Source of the DNA: Moraxellaceae bacterium
GTDB taxonomy: Bacteria > Pseudomonadota > Gammaproteobacteria > Pseudomonadales > Moraxellaceae
DNA length: 64,000 bases
NCBI GenBank assembly: GCA_029267635.1
Contig: JAJUIK010000001.1
Span: forward strand, 331,036 to 395,035
Direction: 5' to 3'
The notes beneath the pieces are model-generated. The model saw only the letters and a program-made list of their open reading frames with translations. It had not been told where the DNA came from and did no database searches. This document shows positions 35,587 through 45,474 of the stretch, piece after piece. Every line of letters starts with the position of its first letter. Position 1 is the first letter of the stretch. The position numbers and the translations under genes are program-made.

Positions 35587-36345
35587 TTATGATGTGCAAT
35601 GCCGCGGGTCCAGCATGATTTGGTCTTGTAAGTTGGACGGTTTATAGATCCAGAATTTACGCGGCACATCCACTTTACTTTGTGAAATAGCTTGAATCAG
35701 CTGCTGATCGATTTTCTGATTGCCTGAACCTTTTTTGAGTTTAACCTTTTGTACTTCACCCTGTTTATTCACTTTAAAACTAAATTTGACCAAACGTGGT
35801 TTCTGTTCAAGTAAAGCAGCTTGCAGTTGTAGCGTTTTTGGTTGGCTACGATAAGAAAAAGGGACCGATTTTTCCTTTTTTTGAGCTAACCAGTTTTTTG
35901 AAGTAAAAGTATACTGGCATACTGTTGGTGTCACAGGCATTTCTTCATTAATGAGATTCAGACTAAAAGTCTGATAGCCAATCACGGGTAATGCCACGCC
36001 ATCTTGCAGATAAGGTTTAACCTGAGCCTGCATTACAGCATTTAACAACAGCTGATCGAGTTGTGCCAAACCTGTACTTTCCTGTACTGTGGCTTTACTG
36101 ATCTGTCCTTCTTCATCCGTGATAATACGCACGATTGCGGCACGGTTTTGTTCTTTTAAATCTTCATTTTTATACTGGGGTTGCGGAAATTTGTTCCACT
36201 GAATCCGGGTGGTCAGATGGGCAGGAAGTGCTGTGCTTTTTTGTATGTTGAGCTTTTTTGTTATAGTCGGCTCAGCTGCATGGAGTGTTGAAACGGCGAT
36301 GCCGGACAATAAGAGCAAAGGAAGTGTTGGTTTCATAAATTTCAT
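35587..36345 (-). CDS. Exported protein with two TonB-C-like domains
   Basis: 252 residues with a cleavable signal peptide (residues about 1-23, TLHA-AE) and no later membrane segment. Two copies of a TonB C-terminal-like fold can be seen: the first near RAAIVRIITDEEGQISKATV with LDQLLLNAVMQAQVKPYL, the second near LVKFSFKVNKQGEVQKVKL with IDQQLIQAISQSKV. Both have the characteristic V-x-F-x-V-(x)-G-x-V and A-(x)n-W/F-P-like layout. Real TonB has an N-terminal anchor and a proline-rich linker; both are missing, so this is probably a soluble periplasmic relative, not an energy transducer. Start at 36345 or 36336. Confidence 0.65.
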   Translation of the reverse strand: MKFMKPTLPLLLLSGIAVSTLHAAEPTITKKLNIQKSTALPAHLTTRIQWNKFPQPQYKNEDLKEQNRAAIVRIITDEEGQISKATVQESTGLAQLDQLLLNAVMQAQVKPYLQDGVALPVIGYQTFSLNLINEEMPVTPTVCQYTFTSKNWLAQKKEKSVPFSYRSQPKTLQLQAALLEQKPRLVKFSFKVNKQGEVQKVKLKKGSGNQKIDQQLIQAISQSKVDVPRKFWIYKPSNLQDQIMLDPRHCTS

Positions 36346-36462
36346 GTCATTGTTTATATTCGAAGATGTAAGATCAATGGGACAGGCCTGGATCAGGTTG
36401 CTAAGTATTCACTGATTTCAATCAGTCAGCAATAGGAATAAGCGTCCGAAGATGCCAGTCTT

Positions 36463-36633
36463 TTATCGTGTTCTTAATGTGAGTGGATCCTTGGTCGTCT
36501 GATACCGTGAATACACCACAATGATTTCCTGAATCAGGATGGCGATGGCTAAACAGAACTGGTTAATCGTGATGATCGAGAAATCGCGAAAGCGTAAGGC
36601 CGCAAACGCGTCATGTTGAGCAGACATAAACAT
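36463..36633 (-). pseudogene. Truncated N-terminus of an MFS transporter gene
   Basis: A 56-codon frame starts ATG at 36633 (or 36627) and reads MSAQHDAFAALRFRDFSIIT then INQFCLAIAILIQEIIVVYS and KDPLTLRTR-stop. This is a recognisable cytoplasmic N-terminus plus TM1 of DHA3-like MFS transporters, in which the KDPLTLG-type segment normally leads into TM2. The frame ends abruptly there and I find no further MFS sequence on either side. It is therefore a deletion remnant. No Shine-Dalgarno. Confidence 0.7.
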
Positions 36634-36783
36634 GCAATGGGTAGATTTTTGTGATCATTATATGCCTGAATAAAAGTGGACTTTTCAGCCAAAAACGTAA
36701 ATTACCCTGAAAAAATAGGCGGATCGATCTGAACGTGTACCATTAAAATTATCCGGATATGCTTTTGTTTTATACAAACTTGC

Positions 36784-36835
36784 TATAAAATGTCGCCTTC
36801 CTTACCTGCAGGTCGTTTTTGCAATGGTGCAAACG
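36784..36835 (+). promoter_or_regulatory. Promoter -10 and leader hairpin of rpmI-rplT
   Basis: TATAAA at 36784-36789 is a plausible -10, with no convincing -35. The leader contains CG-(TT)-TTTGC / GCAAACG (36814-36835) with an AATGGT loop, ending 29 bases before the rpmI ATG. L20 autoregulates this operon through a leader structure in E. coli. Whether this hairpin does so is untested. Confidence 0.35.
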
Positions 36836-36863
36836 TGCCGAACAGGTGCTTAAAGAGGTTGTT

Positions 36864-37058
36864 ATGGCTAAGTTAAAAACTCGCCGTGGTGCAGCTAAAC
36901 GTTTCAAAGCGACTGCTAACGGTTTCAAGCGTAAACAAGCGTTCAAACGCCACATTTTGACCAAAAAATCTGCTAAGCGTATTCGTCAATTACGCGGCTG
37001 TGTAATGGTTCACGTGAGTGACGTTGCTTCAGTTCGCCGTATGTGCCCATACATCTAA
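36864..37058 (+). CDS. rpmI: 50S ribosomal protein L35 (bL35)
   Basis: 64 residues from the ATG at 36864 (SD AGAGG). [20 protein letters not shown] and [18 protein letters not shown] are classic bL35 sequences. Very basic. rplT follows after 12 bases. In most gammaproteobacteria rpmI directly follows infC; here about 2.8 kb separates them, so the gene must have its own promoter. Confidence 0.97.
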
Positions 37059-37070
37059 GGAGATTTATAA

Positions 37071-37430
37071 ATGGCTCGTGTAAAACGTGGTGTACAGGCT
37101 CATCGCCGTCATAAAAAAATTCTTGCTCGTGCTAAAGGTTACTATGGCGCGCGTTCACGTATTTATCGTGTAGCGTTCCAAGCGGTAATCAAAGCAGGTC
37201 AATACGCTTACCGTGACCGTCGTCAGAAAAAACGTCAATTCCGTGCTCTATGGATTGCGCGTATCAACGCGGGTGCTCGTCAAAACGGTTTGTCTTACAG
37301 CCGTATGATCGATGGCTTGAAGAAAGCTCAAGTGATCATCGACCGTCGCGTACTTGCTGACATCGCTATGCATGATGCAGTGGCATTTGCTGCTTTGGCT
37401 GAGAAAGCAAAATCTGCTTTGGCTGCTTAA
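37071..37430 (+). CDS. rplT: 50S ribosomal protein L20 (bL20)
   Basis: 119 residues with the usual bL20 sequence: [40 protein letters not shown] and [19 protein letters not shown]. It is an early assembly protein of the large subunit and a feedback repressor of its operon in E. coli. SD TAAGGAG. Strong terminator 16 bases downstream. Confidence 0.97.
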   Translation: MARVKRGVQAHRRHKKILARAKGYYGARSRIYRVAFQAVIKAGQYAYRDRRQKKRQFRALWIARINAGARQNGLSYSRMIDGLKKAQVIIDRRVLADIAMHDAVAFAALAEKAKSALAA

Positions 37431-37445
37431 TTCTGTATAGAATTT

Positions 37446-37473
37446 AAAAAAGACCGCTGATGCGGTCTTTTTT
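37446..37473 (+). terminator. Terminator of rpmI-rplT
   Basis: AGACCGC-TGAT-GCGGTCT stem with A6 before and T7 after. It may also serve the convergent gene ending at 37491. Confidence 0.9.
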
Positions 37474-37490
37474 ATGCCTGAAATTCAGCT

Positions 37491-38561
37491 TTAAAGGCCG
37501 AAATAATACGCCAGCACACAGATGACGATGGTGAGTAGAACCAGCTTGATCACAGAAGAACTACTGACTTTGTGATGATGGGGTAATTGAGGTGATGTTA
37601 CCTGAGCTGTGGTTGGTGTTTCGGTGACCGGTTGAGCAGACAGATGAGTTGTTGCAGCCGTATCTAATGGTGTGGTGGTCTCAACTTTGCTTAAACCTGC
37701 CGATTGATAATGATTGGCGGCTTTCACAATCAGTTTGGCAAACAGATCATCTATTTTCTGCGAGAAATGTCGTAGGTTGAGCTGTTCTTCCGGTGAGAGG
37801 ATTTCGCCATTTTCTGCATAAGGATGCTTTTTCTTTTCTTCAACAAATGTAGAAAGCGCTTCAAGTCGATGTAATAGATGATGGACAAGATCAGCATTAT
37901 AATCTGTTGGCAATAACGGTAAATACTGAATCTGGTCGAGTAAATGTCCTTCAGCATCTTCAACCTGTTGGCGCTCTATACCATAATAGGGCAAGTCACG
38001 TTGTGCAGGTTCAACATAGCCTTGCGCCAGCGGATGCTGAAATAATTCTTGTGCGGTATATTTCTGGATTTCCGCCCATGCGGCGCCTTGTAGATCCACC
38101 TCAATTTTTTTCGTCAGTTTGCTATTCAGTTCAAAACGCCAGAAACATGTTTGCTGGATGTTACTGCGTTGATGTAATGGCGCAACAAATGCATCTTCAG
38201 CCGTGTACCATTCCGCCAGTTCCTGTCCGAGAATCCAGGCGGTTTTTTTATTGCCCTGATGACTGACAATAAAGTGGGAAAAGGGTAAAAGCTCGACATT
38301 GCCATTTGGATTTTTTTCTTCATTTAAAATGGCTGACAAATGCAGGCTTAAACGTGATACACCTTGTTTTTTTAAGCCTTCCAGCCAGACCTGAAAATGT
38401 TGTGCCAGCAAATGCTGGGAGAGCAGGTCGCGAAATTCAAATGTATGCTGAAAAAAGATCGCATGTTGTAACCAGCGGCTGAACGGTAAATTTTGTTGCA
38501 GATATTCATTGCCATAACTCACTAGTGTGAGTTGCTGTTTCCAGATCTGATCGAGAGCCAT
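37491..38561 (-). CDS. Hypothetical C-tail-anchored protein
   Basis: 356 residues. A long soluble N-terminal part (about 1-290, rich in Gln, Leu and aromatic residues) is followed by a Thr/Pro/Ala-rich linker (about 290-330). One C-terminal membrane helix (VIKLVLLTIVICVLAYYFGL) ends the protein. There is no signal peptide, so the body is probably cytoplasmic and held on the inner membrane by its tail. No family recognised. It stands alone between rplT and pheS and is divergent from pheS. Confidence 0.7.
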   Translation of the reverse strand: MALDQIWKQQLTLVSYGNEYLQQNLPFSRWLQHAIFFQHTFEFRDLLSQHLLAQHFQVWLEGLKKQGVSRLSLHLSAILNEEKNPNGNVELLPFSHFIVSHQGNKKTAWILGQELAEWYTAEDAFVAPLHQRSNIQQTCFWRFELNSKLTKKIEVDLQGAAWAEIQKYTAQELFQHPLAQGYVEPAQRDLPYYGIERQQVEDAEGHLLDQIQYLPLLPTDYNADLVHHLLHRLEALSTFVEEKKKHPYAENGEILSPEEQLNLRHFSQKIDDLFAKLIVKAANHYQSAGLSKVETTTPLDTAATTHLSAQPVTETPTTAQVTSPQLPHHHKVSSSSVIKLVLLTIVICVLAYYFGL

Positions 38562-38669
38562 AGTGTTTCATGAAAGCAAGATTGTACGTATCTTATCCTG
38601 TTTATAAATCATCGCGCCAATAAATTTTCCTCGAGTTGAATCTTCATCACAGCACAGAAAAACTGTTAG

Positions 38670-39698
<1,029 letters not shown>

Positions 39699-39732
39699 GA
39701 CATTTTTCAGGATTGTATAAGGTTTAATAGAT

Positions 39733-42114
39733 ATGAAAATTAGCGAAAATTGGTTACGCACTTGGGTCAATCCAGCCATTGATAGCGACACGTTGTCCAA
39801 CCAGCTTACTATGCTCGGACTGGAAGTGGATGACATGGCACCCGTGGCCAAACCGTTTACCGGTGTGGTGGTGGGTGAAGTCCTTACCGTTGAACAGCAT
39901 CCAGATGCAGACCGCTTACGTGTGACCACCGTGAATGCAGGTTTGGAAGCACCGTTACAAATCGTTTGTGGCGCACCGAATGTGCGTCCAGGCATGAAAG
40001 CGCCTGTTGCACTGATTGGTGCGGTTTTGCCGGGCGATTTCAAAATCAAGAAAGGCAAATTACGCGGTATCGAATCACAAGGCATGCTCTGTGGTGCTTC
40101 TGAAATCGACTTAGAAGACAAGATCGATGGTTTGCTTGAGCTTCCAGTTGATGCTCCGGTAGGTGTCAATATCCGTGAATACCTCAAATTAGATGACCAC
40201 GTGATTGATATCAGTATTACCCCAAACCGTGGTGACTGTTTCAGTATCCGTGGCGTGGCGCGTGAAATTGCGGTGATTAACCAGTTGCCTGTCAATGCTC
40301 CGGTCATCACATCGGTTGCTGCGACTATTGCAGATGAAAAATCTGTGGTTGTGACCACACCGGGTGCACCACGCTATTTGGGTCGTGTGATCAAGAATGT
40401 GAACGTGAAAGCAGCGACACCAGAGTGGATGGAGCAAGCCTTATCTCGTTCAGGTATCCGTACGCATAGTCTATTGGTCGACATCACCAACTACGTATTG
40501 ATGGAACTTGGCCAGCCGTTACATGCCTTTGATTTGGCTAAAATCGAAGGTGCCGTACAGGTGCGTCAAGCCAAAGCTCAAGAAAAACTGCAATTGCTGA
40601 ATGAGCAAGAAGTTGAGTTGTCTGAAGATGTGATGGTGATTACAGATGATGCCAAAGCTTTGGCAATTGCCGGCATCATGGGGGGGCTGGCTTCTTCCGT
40701 GAGTGATGAGACTCAAGATATCTTCTTGGAGTCTGCATTCTTTGCACCGCTTGCGATTGCAGGACGTGCACGTCGTTTTGGCCTACATACCGATGCCTCA
40801 CAGCGCTATGAGCGTGGGGTTGATTTTGAATTGCCTCAACTGGCGATGGATCGTGCTTCACAACTCATTCAAGAACTGGCAGGTGGTGAGTTCGGTCCGA
40901 TTACCACTGTTGAGCAAACTGAGCTTTTGCCAAAGCGTGCAGCGATTGCTTTGAATCAAGCACAAGTGGATCAGTTACTTGGTTATCCGGTGGACAGTGC
41001 CTTTATTGCTGATGCATTACAACGTCTAGGTTGTCAGGTGGAGAGCAAAGCTGAAGGTGAATGGCTGGTTGTGCCTCCATCACACCGTTTTGACATGGCG
41101 ATCTATCAAGACCTGATTGAAGAAGTTGCGCGTATTCATGGCTACGACAACATCCAGATCAGCTTGCCGCAAATTGATGTGAAACTAGCGCAGTATCAAG
41201 ACCGTTTTGAAGTGGCACAATTGCGTCAAACGGTTGCAACCTTGGGGTATCAAGAAGCGATCAGCTTTAGCTTCGCGGATGCGAAACTGGAAAAACAACT
41301 TAATCCAGCGGTACAGCCATTGATGTTGGCCAATCCAATTTCCAGCGATCTGGCAGCGATGCGTAGCACCTTATTGTCAAGCCTGATTCCATGTGTGCAA
41401 TATAACTTGAACCGTCAGCAAAGTCGTGTCCGCTTTTTTGAATTGGGCCTACGTTTTGACTATCAGAATGCGCAGGGTATTGAAGATCTTAAGCAGATTC
41501 CAACCTTGGCCTTAATTGCAGTTGGTCCACGTGTTCCTGAGCAATGGCATGCCAAGGCACAGGCGATGGATTTCTTTGACCTGAAAGGCGAAGTTGAACA
41601 GATTTTAGCGGCGGGTCGTGTCAAGGTAGAGTATGTACGTTCAGAACGTGCTTGGTTGCATCCGGGACAGTCTGCTGAAATTCTGGTCAATGGTCAGTCG
41701 ATTGGTTATTTGGGTCGTCTGCATCCTTCACTGGAAAATGATCTGGATTTGGGTACAACCTGGGTAGCTGAGCTGGATCAAAATGCCATTTTGCAATCTT
41801 ATGTATCTAATTTTACAGAATTATCACGTTTTCCATCGATTCGACGTGATATTGCGCTTTTAATCAATGATAAGATTAATGTGAGAGATATTCAGCAGTT
41901 AATCCAAAAAACCGGTGGTGAACTTCTTGATTCTACCTGGTTGTTTGATGTGTATACTGGACAAGGGGTTGAAGAAGGCAAGCGCTCATTGGCATTTGCA
42001 CTGTTGTGGCAACACCCATCACGTACGCTCGAAGATGCTGAAATTAAATCGGGTATGGATCACATTATTGAAGTGTTGCAAAACACTTACCAAGCGACAT
42101 TGAGGGCCTCATGA
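39733..42114 (+). CDS. pheT: Phenylalanyl-tRNA synthetase beta subunit
   Basis: 793 residues, the usual length. Domains: tRNA-binding OB fold (about 40-150, [20 protein letters not shown]), B3/B4 editing region with [19 protein letters not shown] and [10 protein letters not shown]5 domain, the inactive synthetase-like core, and a C-terminal ferredoxin-fold anticodon-binding domain ([20 protein letters not shown]). It edits Tyr-tRNA(Phe). The last 4 bases overlap the ihfA start. Confidence 0.97.
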   Translation: MKISENWLRTWVNPAIDSDTLSNQLTMLGLEVDDMAPVAKPFTGVVVGEVLTVEQHPDADRLRVTTVNAGLEAPLQIVCGAPNVRPGMKAPVALIGAVLPGDFKIKKGKLRGIESQGMLCGASEIDLEDKIDGLLELPVDAPVGVNIREYLKLDDHVIDISITPNRGDCFSIRGVAREIAVINQLPVNAPVITSVAATIADEKSVVVTTPGAPRYLGRVIKNVNVKAATPEWMEQALSRSGIRTHSLLVDITNYVLMELGQPLHAFDLAKIEGAVQVRQAKAQEKLQLLNEQEVELSEDVMVITDDAKALAIAGIMGGLASSVSDETQDIFLESAFFAPLAIAGRARRFGLHTDASQRYERGVDFELPQLAMDRASQLIQELAGGEFGPITTVEQTELLPKRAAIALNQAQVDQLLGYPVDSAFIADALQRLGCQVESKAEGEWLVVPPSHRFDMAIYQDLIEEVARIHGYDNIQISLPQIDVKLAQYQDRFEVAQLRQTVATLGYQEAISFSFADAKLEKQLNPAVQPLMLANPISSDLAAMRSTLLSSLIPCVQYNLNRQQSRVRFFELGLRFDYQNAQGIEDLKQIPTLALIAVGPRVPEQWHAKAQAMDFFDLKGEVEQILAAGRVKVEYVRSERAWLHPGQSAEILVNGQSIGYLGRLHPSLENDLDLGTTWVAELDQNAILQSYVSNFTELSRFPSIRRDIALLINDKINVRDIQQLIQKTGGELLDSTWLFDVYTGQGVEEGKRSLAFALLWQHPSRTLEDAEIKSGMDHIIEVLQNTYQATLRAS

Positions 42115-42407
42115 CAGCATTAACAAAAGCAGAAATGGCGGACCATTTAAGCGAACTCACGAGCTTAAATCGTCGTGAAGCGAAGCAGATGGTCGAGTTG
42201 TTTTTCGATGAAATTAGCCAGGCTTTAATTGAAGGGGAACACGTTAAACTTTCGGGTTTTGGTAACTTCGAGCTGCGCGATAAACGCCAGCGTCCAGGCC
42301 GTAACCCGAAAACGGGGGAAGAGATTCCAATTTCTGCACGCCGTGTGGTGACCTTTAGAGCAGGCCAAAAATTTAGACAACGTGTGGGAAATGAGCAGAT
42401 CGATTGA
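42111..42407 (+). CDS. ihfA: Integration host factor subunit alpha
   Basis: 98-residue DNA-bending protein of the HU/IHF family. [20 protein letters not shown], then [20 protein letters not shown], and the beta-ribbon arm [20 protein letters not shown] with the intercalating Pro. It works as a heterodimer with IhfB. The ATGA overlap with pheT and the conserved pheST-ihfA order confirm the identity. The terminator stem begins inside its last codons. Confidence 0.97.
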   Translation: MTALTKAEMADHLSELTSLNRREAKQMVELFFDEISQALIEGEHVKLSGFGNFELRDKRQRPGRNPKTGEEIPISARRVVTFRAGQKFRQRVGNEQID

Positions 42408-42420
42408 TCTGCTCTTTTTT
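42393..42420 (+). terminator. Terminator overlapping the ihfA stop
   Basis: GAGCAGATC-GATT-GATCTGCTC stem followed by T6. The ihfA TGA (42405-42407) lies at the loop/right-arm boundary. Confidence 0.9.
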
Positions 42421-42580
42421 CATCTACATAGCTGATTTAGCTAAGGTGTGCATGGTCAGATTTGATATAAGTAATAATTTCGATGCTATTTTTATTGCTT
42501 GATTAGAACATACAGAAATGAAGTAAAGAAAAAAGCAGCAATATATGGATTGAATCATTTTTATAAAAAAATAAACAATA

Positions 42581-42610
42581 AAAAAGAGAGCCAAAAGGCT
42601 CTCTTTTTTG
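42581..42610 (-). terminator. Terminator of the Ala-rich lipoprotein gene
   Basis: AGAGAGCC / GGCTCTCT stem with a 4-base loop, flanked by A and T runs, 19 bases beyond the stop on the minus strand. Confidence 0.85.
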
Positions 42611-42628
42611 ACTAAATAATCAGTTAGA

Positions 42629-42877
42629 TTATTTAGCTTCAGAAGCTGGAGCTTCAACAGCAGCAACGTCAGAAGCAGCGTCAACAGCTTCAGAAGCAGC
42701 TTCAGAAGCAGCAGCAGCAGCGTCAACAGCTTCAGATGCAGCAACTACAGCTTCAGAAGCAGCTTCAGAAGCAGCTTCAGAAGCAGCAGCAGGAGCTTCT
42801 TCAGTTTTTTTAGCACAACCAACGAAAGCTAAAGTAGTGGCAACTGCAGCAGCAACAGCGAATTTTTTGAATAACAT
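42629..42877 (-). CDS. Small alanine/glutamate-rich lipoprotein
   Basis: 82 residues. Signal sequence MLFKKFAVAAAVATTLAFVG precedes lipobox cysteine Cys21 (FVGC-AKK). The Lys-Lys after the Cys disfavours inner-membrane retention by a +2 Asp. The mature 61 residues are almost only Ala, Glu, Ser, Val and Asp, in repeated EAASEA and AVDAA units, very acidic with a likely extended or coiled-coil helix. Function unknown. Lpp-like wall tethering has been seen for other small helical lipoproteins, but no C-terminal Lys-Arg-Lys motif occurs (it ends ASEAK). Strong promoter and terminator suggest abundant expression. Confidence 0.8.
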   Translation of the reverse strand: MLFKKFAVAAAVATTLAFVGCAKKTEEAPAAASEAASEAASEAVVAASEAVDAAAAASEAASEAVDAASDVAAVEAPASEAK

Positions 42878-43239
42878 GGCATCACTCTCATAAAAAAATT
42901 GAGATTAAAAATAACCCAAGTCAGACTGTTTGTGCTTTTATTATTCCTAACGTTAGATAGGTAAACAACGCATGGAGCAGGCTAACTGGTCTGCAAATAT
43001 GCTATCACTGCAAATGTAGAAATACCACTAGCGTCACTGAAAAAAATGCAAAAAAAGCAGTAAATTCGTTTAATTTTTAACAGAAAATAACAATCAAAGA
43101 TTTAGTTTATATTGGATAAATGCTAAATTAGTCTCTAAAAAGCATAGAATTTTTAAAATGATTTTTTTTAGAATCAAAAACTTGTATATAAGTTTACATA
43201 GAAACACATGAATTGTTCGTTTGTGTAACCGATGTCAAC
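42878..43239. other. Intergenic region between the lipoprotein gene and rho
   Basis: AT-rich. It holds the lipoprotein promoter (42940-42968) on the left and the rho terminator on the right. The middle, about 42970-43239, shows nothing I can name; no reading frame, tRNA or clear sRNA signature. Confidence 0.5.
42940..42968 (-). promoter_or_regulatory. Lipoprotein promoter with a palindrome in its spacer
   Basis: Minus-strand TTGTTT (42963-42968), 17-base spacer, AATAAT (42940-42945). The spacer contains the perfect 10-base palindrome CTAACGTTAG (42947-42956), placed where a repressor or activator dimer could bind. Confidence 0.45.
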
Positions 43240-43270
43240 CAAATAAAAAGGCCATCGTTATAGATGGCCT
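43240..43270 (-). terminator. Terminator of rho
   Basis: AGGCCATC / GATGGCCT stem (43249-43270) with a 6-base loop, followed on the minus strand by TTTTATTT. It ends 14 bases past the rho stop. Confidence 0.85.
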
Positions 43271-43283
43271 GAGAAATATTCGC

Positions 43284-44546
43284 TTACGGTTTGCGTTTCA
43301 TCTGGTCAAAGAAATCATCATTAGTTTTGGTTTCTTTCATGCGATCCAGCAAGAATTCCATCGCCGCCAATTCATCCATTGGATGTAATAGCTTGCGCAG
43401 AATCCAGACCTTGCGCAGTTTATCTTCATCCATCAGGCGTTCTTCACGGCGTGTACCCGATTTCTTGATGTTCATGGCAGGGAAGACGCGTTTTTCTGCA
43501 ATACGACGATCTAAGGTGATTTCCTGGTTACCGGTACCTTTGAATTCTTCATAGATCACGTCATCCATCTTGCTGCCAGTTTCAATCAGCGCAGTAGAGA
43601 TAATGGTAAGCGAACCACCTTCCTCAATATTACGCGCTGCACCAAAGAAACGTTTTGGACGTTCAAGTGCATGTGCATCCACACCACCGGTCAGCACCTT
43701 GCCGGAAGATGGGATCACGGTGTTATAGGCACGCGCTAAACGAGTAATCGAGTCGAGTAAAATCACCACATCTTTTTTGTGTTCAACCAGACGTTTGGCT
43801 TTTTCAATCACCATTTCAGCCACTTGTACGTGACGTGCTGGTGATTCATCAAAGGTTGAGGCTACAACTTCACCGCGAACTGTGCGTTCCATCTCCGTGA
43901 CTTCCTCTGGGCGTTCATCAATCAATAGAACGATCAGGAAAACTTCCGGGTTGTTACGCACGATCGACTGGGCGATGTTTTGTAACAGCATGGTTTTACC
44001 GGCTTTAGGCGGTGCCACAATAATCGAACGCTGACCCTTACCAATCGGTGCGACCAAATCTACCACACGTGCTGTTAAATCTTCAGTCGTACCATTACCC
44101 AACTCCATCACCAACTGTTCGGTTGGGAACAATGGCGTCAAGTTTTCAAACAGAATCTTGTTACGCGAATTTTCTGGCGTATCGTAATTGATCTGGTTGA
44201 CTTTTAATAAGGCAAAATAGCGTTCACCTTCTTTTGGTGGACGAATGGTACCAGTAATGGTGTCACCCGTACGCAGGTTAAAACGACGGATTTGTGATGG
44301 GCTGACATAGATATCGTCTGGACCAGCAAGGTATGAACCCGCCGCCGAACGCAGGAAGCCAAAACCGTCAGAGAGAATTTCAAGTACGCCATCGCCAAAA
44401 ATTTCTTCGCCATTCATGGCGTGACGCTTCAAAATGGCGAAAATAATGTCTTGCTTACGGTTACGGGCCATGCCTTCGAGGCCCATAAACTCGGCAATTT
44501 TAATGAGTTCGCCAATCGGTTTTTTCTTGAGGTCGGTTAAGTTCAT
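43284..44546 (-). CDS. rho: Transcription termination factor Rho
   Basis: 420 residues, close to the E. coli length (419). N-terminal helical and cold-shock RNA-binding domains ([20 protein letters not shown] and [16 protein letters not shown]). The hexameric RecA-like motor has Walker [18 protein letters not shown], Walker [19 protein letters not shown], the Q-loop and the R-loop near [20 protein letters not shown]. No large insertion. A strong promoter about 235 bases upstream gives a long leader, as expected for the self-regulated rho gene. Confidence 0.97.
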   Translation of the reverse strand: MNLTDLKKKPIGELIKIAEFMGLEGMARNRKQDIIFAILKRHAMNGEEIFGDGVLEILSDGFGFLRSAAGSYLAGPDDIYVSPSQIRRFNLRTGDTITGTIRPPKEGERYFALLKVNQINYDTPENSRNKILFENLTPLFPTEQLVMELGNGTTEDLTARVVDLVAPIGKGQRSIIVAPPKAGKTMLLQNIAQSIVRNNPEVFLIVLLIDERPEEVTEMERTVRGEVVASTFDESPARHVQVAEMVIEKAKRLVEHKKDVVILLDSITRLARAYNTVIPSSGKVLTGGVDAHALERPKRFFGAARNIEEGGSLTIISTALIETGSKMDDVIYEEFKGTGNQEITLDRRIAEKRVFPAMNIKKSGTRREERLMDEDKLRKVWILRKLLHPMDELAAMEFLLDRMKETKTNDDFFDQMKRKP

Positions 44547-44780
44547 AGATGGTCAGAATGATATAAGGACGTGTGGATTACAGATAAGAAAAAGATGCAA
44601 AAGTCAGCCGCATACAATATGAGAAGATTATCGTATTTGCACAATAATAAACTCAAATATCTGATTCATTGTTTCGAAGAGAAATGTATAAAACAATTTC
44701 TATTGCCGAGCGGCGATCTTATGTGTTGTGTCTTTTAAGAAGGCAAGAAAGGGATGAACCTTGAGCTTTCCTGAAAGGGG

Positions 44781-44809
44781 ACTATAAGTGAGAATGGATA
44801 ATTTGTCAA
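44781..44809 (-). promoter_or_regulatory. Sigma70 promoter of rho
   Basis: TTGACA (44804-44809), 17-base spacer, TATAGT (44781-44786) on the minus strand. Near consensus, with start expected near 44774. Confidence 0.7.
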
Positions 44810-44814
44810 TTTAT

Positions 44815-44851
44815 AGGCAAAAAAAATACGCCATGACAGAGATGGCGTATT
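44815..44851 (-). terminator. Terminator of trxA
   Basis: AATACGCCAT / ATGGCGTATT stem with a 7-base loop, followed on the minus strand by T4 after the pairing T residues. It separates trxA from the rho promoter. Confidence 0.85.
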
Positions 44852-44876
44852 GGATGGTTGAGATCGAAAAAATAGA

Positions 44877-45203
44877 TTAGATGTTTTCTTCGATAAACGC
44901 AGTCAGTTTAGATTTAGGCGCAGCACCGACTTGTTGTGCGACAACTTCACCATTTTTAAACATCAGCAAAGCCGGGATGTTGCGAATGTTGTAGTTCACA
45001 GCAGTTGCTTCACAAGAAGTCACGTCTACTTTAACGATTTTCACTTTACCTTCGTATTCATCAGCAAGCACTTCAAGTACCGGTGCAATCGCTTTACACG
45101 GGGCACACCAGCCTGCCCAGAAATCGACAAGAACAGGCGTTTCTGACTCAAGTACATCCGCTTGGAAGTTGGCATCAGTAGTATTGACAATATTGGCAGA
45201 CAT
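44877..45203 (-). CDS. trxA: Thioredoxin 1
   Basis: 108-residue cytoplasmic thioredoxin with the active site FWAGWCAPCKAI (WCAPC in place of the commoner WCGPC), buried Asp in VDFWA, and the cis-Pro loop NIRNIPALLMFKNG. It reduces ribonucleotide reductase, PAPS reductase and other disulfides. SD GGAG eight bases before the ATG. Conserved trxA-rho neighbourhood, divergent from ppx. Confidence 0.96.
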   Translation of the reverse strand: MSANIVNTTDANFQADVLESETPVLVDFWAGWCAPCKAIAPVLEVLADEYEGKVKIVKVDVTSCEATAVNYNIRNIPALLMFKNGEVVAQQVGAAPKSKLTAFIEENI

Positions 45204-45474
45204 GGTATTCGCTCCGAATGATTTTTAAGATGGATATGACCTTTATATAAATATAAGTATTACATAGCCATCTAGAACAATGTAGTGCAATGTGTAAATT
45301 TTCCGGCTTCTGCAGGGTTTTGTCCAATTGATGTTCACGATACTTTTAATCGTGTTAAGTCATTATAGAAAATTCGAGAAAATAAAAACTCGTTCAAATC
45401 TTATGGGAATGACTTTTCAATTCACGGCGGGTGAATTACTCTAGGCAGCAATTCTGTAGGGGTTTGTTTGAATA

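Larger units (their letters stand above)
36346..36863. other. 518-base gap before rpmI
   Basis: Contains the remnant of an MFS transporter gene (36463-36633, minus strand), then an AT-rich region with a good TATAAA -10 (36784-36789) and a leader hairpin (36814-36835) belonging to rpmI-rplT. Confidence 0.6.
44547..44876. other. rho leader and trxA 3' region
   Basis: 330 bases. The minus strand carries the trxA terminator (44815-44851), the rho promoter (44781-44809) and a rho leader of about 220-230 bases without a long reading frame. Confidence 0.6.

Noticed and set aside
42640..42800. Tandem nucleotide repeat (GCTTCAGAAGCAGC-like units)
   Set aside because: It is the coding sequence of the Ala/Glu/Ser-rich lipoprotein; the repetition follows from the low-complexity protein, not from a CRISPR or satellite.
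44553..44613. rhoL-like leader peptide before rho
   Set aside because: The only frames are of 11-13 codons without Shine-Dalgarno and do not reach the rho start.
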